Assembly (NCBI GenBank): GCA_914767715.1
Contig: OU612070.1
Location: 14,217,501 to 14,281,500, forward strand
Length of the DNA stretch: 64,000 nt
Source of the DNA: Membranipora membranacea
Taxonomy: Eukaryota; Bryozoa; Gymnolaemata; Cheilostomatida; Membraniporidae
Direction: 5' to 3'
Part shown: positions 50,601 to 62,600 of the stretch, piece after piece
How the letters are laid out: each line of letters begins with the position of its first letter
Numbering within the stretch: position 1 is the stretch's first letter
The notes under the pieces: model-generated
Database searches by the model: none
Told to the model about the DNA's origin: nothing
The model's input: only the letters and a program-made list of their open reading frames with translations
Made by a program: the position numbers and the translations under genes

Positions 50601-53600
50601 TGACTGTATATAATATATACGTTATTTTGTTTTCGATTGTCGATGAACTTCCTGACATGACTACGACTTGCAGGCCTCCTACTATTTCTTCTCGAAGAAG
50701 AGATTGATAATAAAAGGCCACTACAGCCATTTGCCAAAGTTCAAGCACTTCAACAAAAACCAATCCAAAATCCAATTAAAGCTTAATTAATATATTTACT
50801 TTTCCAGCTGGCGTGCGGCCTCAAACTCCACCGACTCCAACTCCACCAACAACAACAACAGCCGCCCGGAATTCATCAATCACATGGGTGCCTCCAACTA
50901 CTACCCAGTCAGGTAAATTACTCTGCTGATTAAAGTCAGGGAAGATACAAAACAGGCCAGCAGTGACTTCACTGTCTACAGCCTGCCAGCATATCACATG
51001 TTGACCTTTATACCCAATGTCATTGATATTGGCCGATGAAATGTGACCTGCTGCCTGGTGCAATCCACAGATTTGGCCATAGAACCTAGTTTCTAATACT
51101 GTTTTCGATATAATGATACACTTGTGTATTGTTTATAGTTGTGGGTTGTTGATTATTATGTATTGTCAATTATTGCGTATTGCTGATTATTGTGTATTGT
51201 TGATAGTTGTGTCTTATTGATTATTATGTATTGTTGATTTTTGTATATTGTTGATTATTGTATATTGTTGATTATTGTATATTGATGTGTATTGTCGGGA
51301 TGCATTAGAGGGATGTGGTGCAGTGTACAATGGGTCTATGTATGGCACAGTCACATCTCCAGGATACCCTTCTGGATATGCTAATAATCTGTACTGTGAT
51401 TACCATGTGTCTGTACCCAGAGGGAGAATACTGCTGGCCTTTCATTCCTTCTCGATAGAGCATGCGCCAAACTGTGAGAGAGATGTATTAGTGGTAAGTG
51501 ATCTGATAGACACAGCTGCTCATTATGAAATATTTTAGACATTTGGTATTACATCCCAGTAGTAATGAATCTCCTCACCCGAGAATAGTTGATTAAAAAT
51601 CATCGATTAAAATCCGATGTCATATCACACGCCACATCCCGAAGCATGGGCGGCGAAATACCAGTTGCCTTAGGGGCTAGGCTGCAATGTTTGCGCCCAT
51701 TTGCTCTCAGTTTGCAGGCAGGTTGGAGCACACCTGGGCCCAACCAAACCCCATGTAGTCGATAGACTGCAGTGGGTTTCGAACCCACGACCTTCAACAT
51801 TCGCATGCTGAAGGGACGGCACTCTAACCAACTGAGCTACCGCCTACTCCTCTGTAGAGTTCGAGTATGAGTTTTGGTTCAATACTATTAGTAGGAACTA
51901 TTTTGTGATACCAGGACAGAATTCATGATAATTTTTATATATTTATCATAATATTACAGGTAAATGATGGTATATCGTATATGCCTCTTGCGATGCTGTG
52001 CGGAAATGGAACCTTATTTCTAGTAGGGAACTCATCATCTGTGTACTTGTATTTTACTAGTGATTCAAACTCAAACCCTTCTTACAATGGCTGGGTGTTG
52101 GAATATGGTAAGCTCCAATAACTTTTTTAATCAATTGTACTTTTTTCAACCGATATCAATATTAACTCATCAATATTCCCATTAAGATAGAGGTTGACAC
52201 TTGACCTCAAAACAATATAAGATGAAAAATTTAAGATTTTAGGAAATTCAAATTTATTTAAATTTAAAGCTGGAGGTGAAAAATAAGATTTAAAAAAACA
52301 AAACTTCATACCACAAGCCTGTCAAAAATCTTTCATTTTGTTTCCTATGCAGCTAGTTTTAACAGTATCTACCCCACAACACCAGGCTGGACGTCAAGTA
52401 GCACAACTCCTATCTCAACCACAACATCATTAGGTAAGGAGGCAAAATACTTACGTAGTAGCTAACCTAAAAGACTACCCTAAGACCAAACAGGTATTAC
52501 CACCAGCAGGTTTTGTTACATGTGAAAGGAACATCTGAGACTTACTTTGACATAAATATCTGCCTGACTGCAAAATGCATTGGTCTTTGGGAAGTCTTTA
52601 AAATAGTGAAAAACCTTAATGAATGGTTGTCGAAAGTCTGATAGTCCCAGCTAACTAACGGCAATTATATATTATGCAGCCCATAGTGACATTTTGATTG
52701 AGATAAAACAACAAAGTTAAGATGACCTTAGCGAGAGCGACATCCTGAACACGAGATGACGATTCACAACTCAAGATTGACCTACTACCAACTCGAGTTT
52801 TGTTATCTCCAGATTTAACTGTTGGCCACCATAAATATATACCTCAAATCTGAAATCACTATAATTTGCGATGCTTCTCTTCTTGTAGAATGTGGAACTC
52901 ATGAGGGAAGCAGCTACTTTGAATCAGAATCTGGTGAGCTGACTTCGCCGTATTTCCCATCTAACTATATGAATGACTTGGACTGTTACTATCACATATC
53001 AGTAGGAGCTGATTCGGGCGGTATAATACATCTTAACTTCACACACTTTGAGGTGGAGAGTCACAGCAACTGTGACTTTGATTATGTCGAGGTAGGTCTA
53101 CAGGTTCACACACAAAAGTGCCCTCAGTCTTGACAAGCTTAGTTGCTTTTGGGGGGGGGGGGGGCTCTCTGCAATTGTTAGCATATGACAAGTTGGAGTA
53201 TAAAGCATGTCATTTTCAAACTTGAAGTTTTCGTCAATTAAACTGAGCTTGTGATTAGTTGCTGATATTTAATCACTATTGGTTTTATTTATTTTGAACT
53301 TTATTATTAGATTATAGATTATGAGACGGATGAGAGGATATCTAAATATTAAATATATATATATATATATCAAATAATATATTTAATTTCATGTGAATAT
53401 TAGCCCCTCTTACTATGGTTAATTTTAGATAATAGATTATGAGACCGATGAGAGGATATCTAAGCTATGTGGTAATTCACTGGCAGCAGTGGAAGGGTGG
53501 TCTCATGCAGTCACCATCAGATTCTTCACAGATGGCAGTGTCACAAAATCTGGTTGGAACCTCACATGGTCTAGTGAGTATGAGTTTGAGTGTCCATTCT

Positions 53601-56600
53601 TTTATCAGTCTGGGTATCTAATTCATAGCCGCAACTTTTTGAAATGTGTTTATAAATCTTAATTTTAATAAGGGAAAGAAAATGAGATTGTAATATCCTT
53701 CTGAACTTAAGCTTATGACTTGTAATTGGTCAGGTGTAGGGATATCTAGTAGGGCAAACTGCATAAGAAAGTTTAAAATGTTAAAACAAGCAGTTGTAGG
53801 ATACTTTCAACTTCTAGCTTACAATAACGGATGCAAGTTCTGTGATAATAGATAACACCAAATAACTGTTAGTTTAACTAGCAATAGGTTCCTTGGCTAC
53901 ATAAGAGAATTGTCTATCTTATGACACAGTGTTATAGAAAATCGATCAGCAACCATTATACATTTACGATAAAAAGATGACTTTTCATTAAGAAGTCAAA
54001 CTTTTTTATAAACATGTTTATCTTACGCTTGATATCTCTCTTTTTTTCAGCGTACTATCCACCCGTCCCTACCACAACGCCAACATATACAACAGATGAG
54101 CCAGGTAGGATTTGCTATAGCCACTTTGTCTTTCCTGTGTACCTGTAAGGTCTGGAATCGCACTTACAGAGACACCTTTTTCTGTACCAATTTTAGGTAA
54201 CCAGAAATCTTGGTTAAAAGACACTAATAGGTACTCAGTCTTGATCCTACTACAAAAAAACTTTTGAATTGATTTTTAGCCTTAGTAGCATCTTTTCTCT
54301 GTAATGATAAAATATATGTGTTGTAGAACCAGTAACATGTACTACACCACTCTCTCTGAATGGTGGTATGATGGGTAACCTGACATCGCCTAACTATCCA
54401 GACTCATATCCTCACCACACATCTTGCGAATGGGATATTGCGTTACCTGATGGGTCAGGACATTACATCGGTATACATCTGACGTCGGTGGATATAGAGC
54501 ATCATCACTCATGTGTGTGGGATGCAGTAGAGGTCAGTCAATTTTCTAAGCTTATTTAACTTATTACTTATTTACTTATTTTTAAAATTCTGCTTAGGGA
54601 TTTTTTGGTCACTCTATTAACTAAAACCTTGCTTTATTTAGAATTTAATATTAAATATTAAATAGTAAATATTAAGTATTAAATATTAAATATTAAATAT
54701 TAAGTATTAAGTATTTAATATAAAATATTAATTATTAAATATTAAATAATGAATATTGAATATTGAATATTAAATATTGAATATTAAATATTAAATATTA
54801 AATATTAAATATTAAATATTAAATATTAAATATTAAATATTAAATATCAAATATTGCATATTGAATATTAAATATTAAAAATTGAATATTGAATATATGA
54901 ATATATATCAGATATAACTGGCTAGCACCTATATGTCACCGTCTCACTGATATGCAAATGCCGCATACTTAGAGTCCTACCTTAATCTCAATATTGCATA
55001 ATTATTTCATTTAATTACATATGAATGTAAGTCCCTTACCATGACTGATTTCCTCTAACTATTGTTGATCAGGTGTATGATTTGGCCTCTGGTGACCTTT
55101 TGGCCCCGCCACACTGCGGTAATAACTCACTCTTCATAGAGGGCACATCAGATGCGGTGAGAATCGTGTTCAGAACTGATGGAAGTGTCAATGCTGCTGG
55201 ATGGGTCCTTACATGGGGAGGTAAGAGTGGCTCTGAGAGCATAATCATACATGTTTTGGGTCAGCCTTGGTTGTATGTGAGTGTCCCACCTCAAAGATTC
55301 CATCAATATGTAGATTAAAGGACTAGTTTATAGACTGATTAATAATACGCATTTCTGTGAGATGTTGGCTTTTGAGTTTTTTGAGGTTACAACAACAAAT
55401 TTTAATAGTCTTGATTTGAGGCCTACATTTTCTTGTGTAGGTATGTGAAGTTGGCAGGGTATGGAGTCATTATGAGCTGCAGTTTGAGCTGCAGTGGAGA
55501 TTTTTTTGCCATAGCAGTGCAGAATCCTGTTTGCTGCTGGGCACATAGGCTGCAATGTTGTGTTCAAAATAATATTTCTTCTTCTTTTTTGTGTTAGCAC
55601 TCACCTGTGAATTTGCTGGTCATGAATGTGTGAGCAGTAATATCGGATGTGATGATGGAAGTTCCCCTAGAGATGACCTTCCCTGTGATTCGACCGGAAA
55701 TGTCTGCTGTGCCGAGAATGGTAAGGTTTACAGCTTGCTATAATACTGTTGTTGTTATTACCCCAGATAACTTACATAATCTGATTTTAATCGTAAAAAT
55801 TTGAAATCATTAAGTTGATCCTTTATATCTAGAATGGTCAAATGGCCTGATCATCTTTTCGAAGAAGCTCAATTTTTGGCACATCTATATTGGCTGTTGC
55901 CAAGATGACCAATTTGATCACTATATATAATACCCAAAATATGCTTTATATGAACAATATGTGTAAAATATATGATTTTTCTACAGCGATCACAACGACT
56001 GAGCGGCCAACAACTACTACTGTGAGAGAGTGGACTACTACTACAGCTTTAGGTGAGACTCTCAAAGCTAGTACATTGTTTAGTCTCCCACAGCTATTCA
56101 AAAATATAAAGTCAGCACAGTCTGTTGATAGTGATATATTGTTTTTCTGAACACAAAATCATGTTAAAAGGTTACTGGGATATAACCTCAAGTCAGCTCA
56201 TCTTAGAAGTGTATTGGTGAGATGTTAATGAGGTACAGGTGAAATAGACATGTAGCTGCTTCAAATAATGTTCTGACATCTATAAAAATTAGTATTATAG
56301 TATTGTATTCTGTATTTGATTGTATTATGTACTCAATTGTAATTTTTGTTGGTTTTCTATATTATCAGAACAGGAACACTGTGAAGAGTTTTATGAGGCG
56401 ACTGGAACTCTTACTTCACCAAACTATCCTAATCAGTATCCGAACAATTATAACTGTAGCTGGCTCATAACGCTACCCTCTGAGGATGCGAAAATCGGTA
56501 TTCACGTAGCAAACTTTAGTGTGGAACACCATCATAGCTGTAGCTGGGACGCTCTCATGGTAAGACATGAAAATTTGAACTAAATATAGTTCCTTAACTA

Positions 56601-59600
56601 TTTAGCCTGAGATAATAAACTATTCTGTATGAAAGAAAAAAGCTGCGTAAAATGAAGTAATGACTAGGACTTCGGTGATTACTGAGACTGATCATCCGAT
56701 ACTTAGTGTCACAATATATGTGAGCATGTAAGTAAGTCAGGAGAGAGTGCATGAGACTCTGATTCAGTATGTTAATGAGTAAATGAGTAGTTGAGCAAGT
56801 GAGTAAGTTGTTGAGTTAGTAGGTAAGAAACTAAGACAGAATGGGTTCGTATGTTACTGAGGAATGCATTCAAGCAGCTGTACTCAGTACCTCGTAGTGT
56901 GTATCATTATAGAGTGCCTCTTTGTTGTTTGTTACTGCTGGTTCTTGGTCACTGATACTGGTGCTGTTTAAATGCCCGCTACTTGATTTACCCTACGCGA
57001 ATGATTTTTATTGTAGTTTTACGATGGGTACACAGGAGAACATCTGGCTACACACTGTGGTTTTGGAGAGAGATTTGTGGAAGGAATATCAAACTCGATA
57101 ATCGTCTACTTCACTTCAGATTTTATAGTCCCAGCTGAGGGCTTCAGGTTATTTTGGGACAGTGAGTCAACTATAATGCAATAATTTATGTTGGCATTTT
57201 GACCTTAATCCATTGAGAATATTTAGAGAATTATTTCACAAAAACCGCTGCAAGTTATTGATTACATTCTAGTATTAAATTTATTATGTGCGATTTGAAT
57301 TGATGAGTTTGTGTGATTTGGTTTGCGCAACTATGATACAACAACACATGCCACACCTAAGCATAGCAAAAACAGGCTAGCCACACCACTAATCAAGTAA
57401 CTAAAGCTTACATTTGATAACTAAAAACCATGAGTGTCATCATCCCTTTTTACACTTTTATTCATAAATATGCTTATATTTATAGACATACATATACTTG
57501 TGTATGTGTATATAAACACTCAGATGCATTTGTTTATGATTATACATATTTATGAGCATATGTATATGCATAGGCTGCAGTGTTGTGTTCAAAATAATAT
57601 GTATTCTTCTTTTTTGTGTTAGCACTCACCTGTGACTTTGCTGGTCATGAATGTGTGAGCAGTAATATCGGATGTGATGATGGAAGTTCCCCTAGAGATG
57701 ACCTTCCCTGTGATTCGACCGGAAATGTCTGCTGTGCCGAGAATGGTAAGGTTTACAGCTTGCTATAATACTGTTGTTGTTATTACCCCAGATAACTTAC
57801 ATAATCTGATTTTAATCGTAAAAATTTGAAATCATTAAGTTGATCCTTTATATCTAGAATGGTCAAATGGCCTGATCATCTTTTCGAAGAAGCTCAATTT
57901 TTGGCACATCTATATTGGCTGTTGCCAAGATGACCAATTTGATCACTATATATAATACCCAAAATATGCTTTATATGAACAATATGTGTAAAATATATGA
58001 TTTTTCTACAGCGATCACAACGACTGAGCGGCCAACAACTACTACTGTGAGAGAGTGGACTACTACTACAGCTTTAGGTGAGACTCTCAAAGCTAGTACA
58101 TTGTTTAGTCTCCCACAGCTATTCAAAAATATAAAGTCAGCACAGTCTGTTGATAGTGATATATTGTTTTTCTGAACACAAAATCATGTTAAAAGGTTAC
58201 TGGGATATAACCTCAAGTCAGCTCATCTTAGAAGTGTATTGGTGAGATGTTAATGAGGTACAGGTGAAATAGACATGTAGCTGCTTCAAATAATGTTCTG
58301 ACATCTATAAAAATTAGTATTATAGTATTGTATTCTGTATTTGATTGTATTATGTACTCAATTGTAATTTTTGTTGGTTTTCTATATTATCAGAACAGGA
58401 ACACTGTGAAGAGTTTTATGAGGCGACTGGAACTCTTACTTCACCAAACTATCCTAATCAGTATCCGAACAATTATAACTGTAGCTGGCTCATAACGCTA
58501 CCCTCTGAGGATGCGAAAATCGGTATTCACGTAGCAAACTTTAGTGTGGAACACCATCATAGCTGTAGCTGGGACGCTCTCATGGTAAGACATGAAAATT
58601 TGAACTAAATATAGTTCCTTAACTATTTAGCCTGAGATAATAAACTATTCTGTATGAAAGAAAAAAGCAGCGTAAAATGAAGTAATGACTAGGACTTTCG
58701 GTGATTACTGAGACTGATCATCCGATACTTAGTGTCACAATATATGTGAGCATGTAAGTAAGTCAGGAGAGAGTGCATGAGACTCTGATTCAGTATGTTA
58801 ATGAGTAAATGAGTAGTTGAGCAAGTGAGTAAGTTGTTGAGTTAGTAGGTAAGAAACTAAGACAGAATGGGTTCGTATGTTACTGAGGAATGCATTCAAG
58901 CAGCTGTACTCAGTACCTCGTAGTGTGTATCATTATAGTGTGCCTCTTTGTTGTTTGTTACTGCTGGTTCTTGGTCACTGATACTGGTGCTGTTTAAATG
59001 CCCGCTACTTGATTTACCCTACGCGAATGATTTTTATTGTAGTTTTACGATGGGTACACAGGAGAACATCTGGCTACACACTGTGGTTTTGGAGAGAGAT
59101 TTGTGGAAGGAATATCAAACTCGATAATCGTCTACTTCACTTCAGATTTTATAGTCCCAGCTGAGGGCTTCAGGTTATTTTGGGACAGTGAGTCAACTAT
59201 AATGCAATAATTTATGTTGGCATTTTGACCTTAATCCATTGAGAATATTTAGAGAATTATTTCACAAAAACCGCTGCAAGTTATTGATTACATTCTAGTA
59301 TTAAATTTATTATGTGCGATTTGAATTGATGAGTTTGTGTGATTTGGTTTGCGCAACTATGATACAACAACACATGCCACACCTAAGCATAGCAAAAACA
59401 GGCTAGCCACACCACTAATCAAGTAACTAAAGCTTACATTTGATAACTAAAAACCATGAGTGTCATCATCCCTTTTTACACTTTTATTCATAAATATGCT
59501 TATATTTATAGACATACATATACTTGTGTATGTGTATATAAACACTCAGATGCATTTGTTTATGATTATACATATTTATGAGCATATGTATATGCATAGG

Positions 59601-62600
59601 CTGCAGTGTTGTGTTCAAAATAATATGTATTCTTCTTTTTTGTGTTAGCACTCACCTGTGACTTTGCTGGTCATGAATGTGTGAGCAGTAATATCGGATG
59701 TGATGATGGAAGTTCCCCTAGAGATGACCTTCCCTGTGATTCGACCGGAAATGTCTGCTGTGCCGAGAATGGTAAGGTTTACAGCTTGCTATAATACTGT
59801 TGTTATTATTACCCCAGATCATGGGCGTCAGATGGATTTACCAAGGGGTGCTCCTTTTGGCTGTGGAGTAGTTAGTGGCATGTGTAAGCGGGGAGGGTCG
59901 CCAAGCGCCCTCCCGCCGACGGAAATTTTTTGAAATTCGAGACCCATAAAGAGACATTCTGGTACATACCAGCCAACTTTTATGGATGAGCAACGCCAAG
60001 CATGATACCAAAAATATATAACAGCAACAGCTTCTTGCCCGGGCCCCGATTGAAAGTTCTAGCGATAAAAGAAAACACTGAGTGCCCTGGTAGTAGCCTA
60101 GTTAGATAGTTTATTCGTGAACAAATTTAAAAAATGGTTGGATTAAAAACAGACCAAAGAGTACTTAGTGAACTACCAGTAAATACATACAGCATTCTTG
60201 CACTGGCAAGACCATTATTTATTAGGCCTTAGTTGATTGATTATTAGTCATTGACGTTGCAGAATGGTACAACCGTACCATCTCCAGTTTTCTGCTGTGT
60301 AGCCTGGAAGAGGAATCGATTACCTGGCCCACGCCTACCTCATCAGAGCAGTGGATGTTAATGAGGGCCAGTGAATCGAGCCTTTGGGATGTCTGTGTTC
60401 GCCTGAGATAGTTATTTAGCGCCAGTAACTACACTATGCTCACACATCTTCCTCTCCCACACAACTTTTTTTTTTTATAAACGTTTGATAAATGTAGATA
60501 ATAGATCAGATGAAATATTAAGAATTTATGTTGATTGGGCAACAACAACAACAAGGCAAAATGATTGGCCCAGTTATTGGCTACAAGGAGTTCCTCTGAC
60601 ACTGACAAGGATAAACAACTCCGATTGTTAAAAAAAAATTTTAAACCTCCCAAGGGGTGCTCACTTGAGCACCCTGAGCACCCCTTCTGACGCCCATGCC
60701 CCAGATATCTTACATAATCTGTTTTTAATCGTAAAAATTTGAAATCATTAAGTTGATCCTTTATATCTAGAATGGTCAAATGGCCTGATCATCTTTTCTA
60801 AAAAGCTCAATTTTTGGCACATCTATATTGGCTGTTGCCAAGATGACCAATTTGATCACTATATAATACCCAAAATATGCTTTATATGAACGATATGTGT
60901 AAAATATATGATTTTTCTACAGCGATCACAACGACTGAGCGGCCAACAACTATTACTGTGAGAGAGTGGACTACTACTACAGCTTTAGGTGAGACTCTCA
61001 AAGCTAGTACATTGTTTAGTCTCCCACACCTACCGTAATCCCTCACCTATAGATCGCGGACGTATAAGTGAAGGCGGCTATAAGAGAGTAGTAAATAGAC
61101 GCGACTATCATTTGAAGCATTATTATATTTAGTTTGGACCAAAACCTCTTACAATCACCGAAGATGATTAGCTCAGTGGTAGAGCGTTTGACTTGTAAAC
61201 ATGGAGTTGTGAGTTCGAAACCCACTGAGGGCAGTTTTTTTCCCAAAACTACTTAGTTCATTTGTAGTGAGTGTAGTGTAGTGAGTGTCTTAGAGCGGTG
61301 GGGTGTCTTATAGCTGTGGGGTGTCTTATAGCTGGAGCATTTTTATTTTTTCTGAGGGGATGATTCACTTATAAGTCCGGTGACTTATAGGTGAGGGATT
61401 ACGGTATTCAAAATATAAAGTCAGCACAGTCTGTTTGATAGTGATATATTGTTTTTCTTAACACAAAATCATGTTAAAAGCTTAATGGGATATAACCTCA
61501 AGTCAGCTCATCTTAGATGTTTGTTACTAGAATGGTCAAATGGCCTGATCATCTTGAATCAGTTTTTATGACAACCTGCCCTTGCATTTGCATAGGAACA
61601 GAACACAAAATATTTATTTATATTTTCTATACAATCTGCATGACATAGTGCATAACATACCACTTCTCTCGGTCAGCAGTTTTGATATATACTGATATTT
61701 TGAATAATTATTTACTACATTATATTAGCCATGGCGACTTCATTTTTACGTCTTTGTGACATATTTTTAGAAAATTGGTCCTGCGGAGAAGATACAGAAT
61801 TTACATCTCCTAGCGGAGTGCTGGCTTCTCCTTATTATCCATCTAATTATGGTAACGACATGGACTGTTCCTACAGTGTATCTGTTGGAGAGAATTCTGG
61901 AGCTGTTGTGGTCATCACATTCACTGACTTTGATCTTGAGTCTCATTCTACCTGCGGATTCGATTATGTTGAGGTGAATACAAATTATTGAATACAGTCC
62001 TCAGATCTTTTTAATTTGCATTTCTCTTGGTTCAAACTGAGTTTTCATAATTAAATTCTACAGGACTAAAGCAATATATAGTATAGTATGGCAGCTAGTT
62101 CTGCAGTAGTTATGCAATATTTTGACACTGAAAAAAATTCATAGCAGTTCTTGGTAAAGATTATTGTAGTGCTAGAAGTTGCCCCCCTTTTTAGGTATCA
62201 AAACTTCGCGCTGTACCAGTGCAATATGCATATAATTTTTACCAAGAAATGCTATGAATCTATTTTTCAGCATGCCAAAATATTGAATATCTACTGCAGA
62301 ACTAGCTGTCTGACTATATATTGCCTTGGTCCTTTGTTAGGCTTTAAGTAGAGTAATATTCCGGTTCATTTATCAAACAACTCTTCACTTTAGATCTTTG
62401 ATGGTGAGAGCGGTATCTCACTAGGGAAGTATTGTGGTACAGACGCTCCTCAGATACAAGCTTTCTCTCACTATGTTACTATCGTGTTCCACACTGATAT
62501 CAGTGTTACAGAATCAGGCTGGCGTCTAACTTGGTCATGTGAGTATAAGCCTTTGTTTGAAAACCATTGCTGGTGTGGTTAGGTTTATTAAACTTGTCAA

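Larger units (their letters stand above)
55544..61515 (+). repeat. tandem array of a 2,025-base coding unit, three copies
   Basis: Copies start at CATAGGCTGCA in 55544-55554, 57569-57579 and 59595-59605. A and B are almost identical in exons and introns. C matches until about 61515 and then ends. The 11-base word at each start is a likely junction microhomology. Confidence 0.9.

Noticed and set aside
51770-51845. functional tRNA gene on the minus strand
   Set aside because: The anticodon loop is too large, the acceptor stem is unpaired and a SINE body follows.
55598-55720. WAP domain call for the six-Cys module
   Set aside because: WAP needs eight Cys in a fixed pattern; only six are present, so I left it unnamed.
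57434-59648. identical 62-codon frames at 57434 and 59460
   Set aside because: They lie in the intron tail of the duplicated unit and stay identical only because the duplication is recent.
61150-61230. functional tRNA-Thr gene
   Set aside because: A and B boxes are good but the acceptor and anticodon stems do not pair, and it lies within a transposon.
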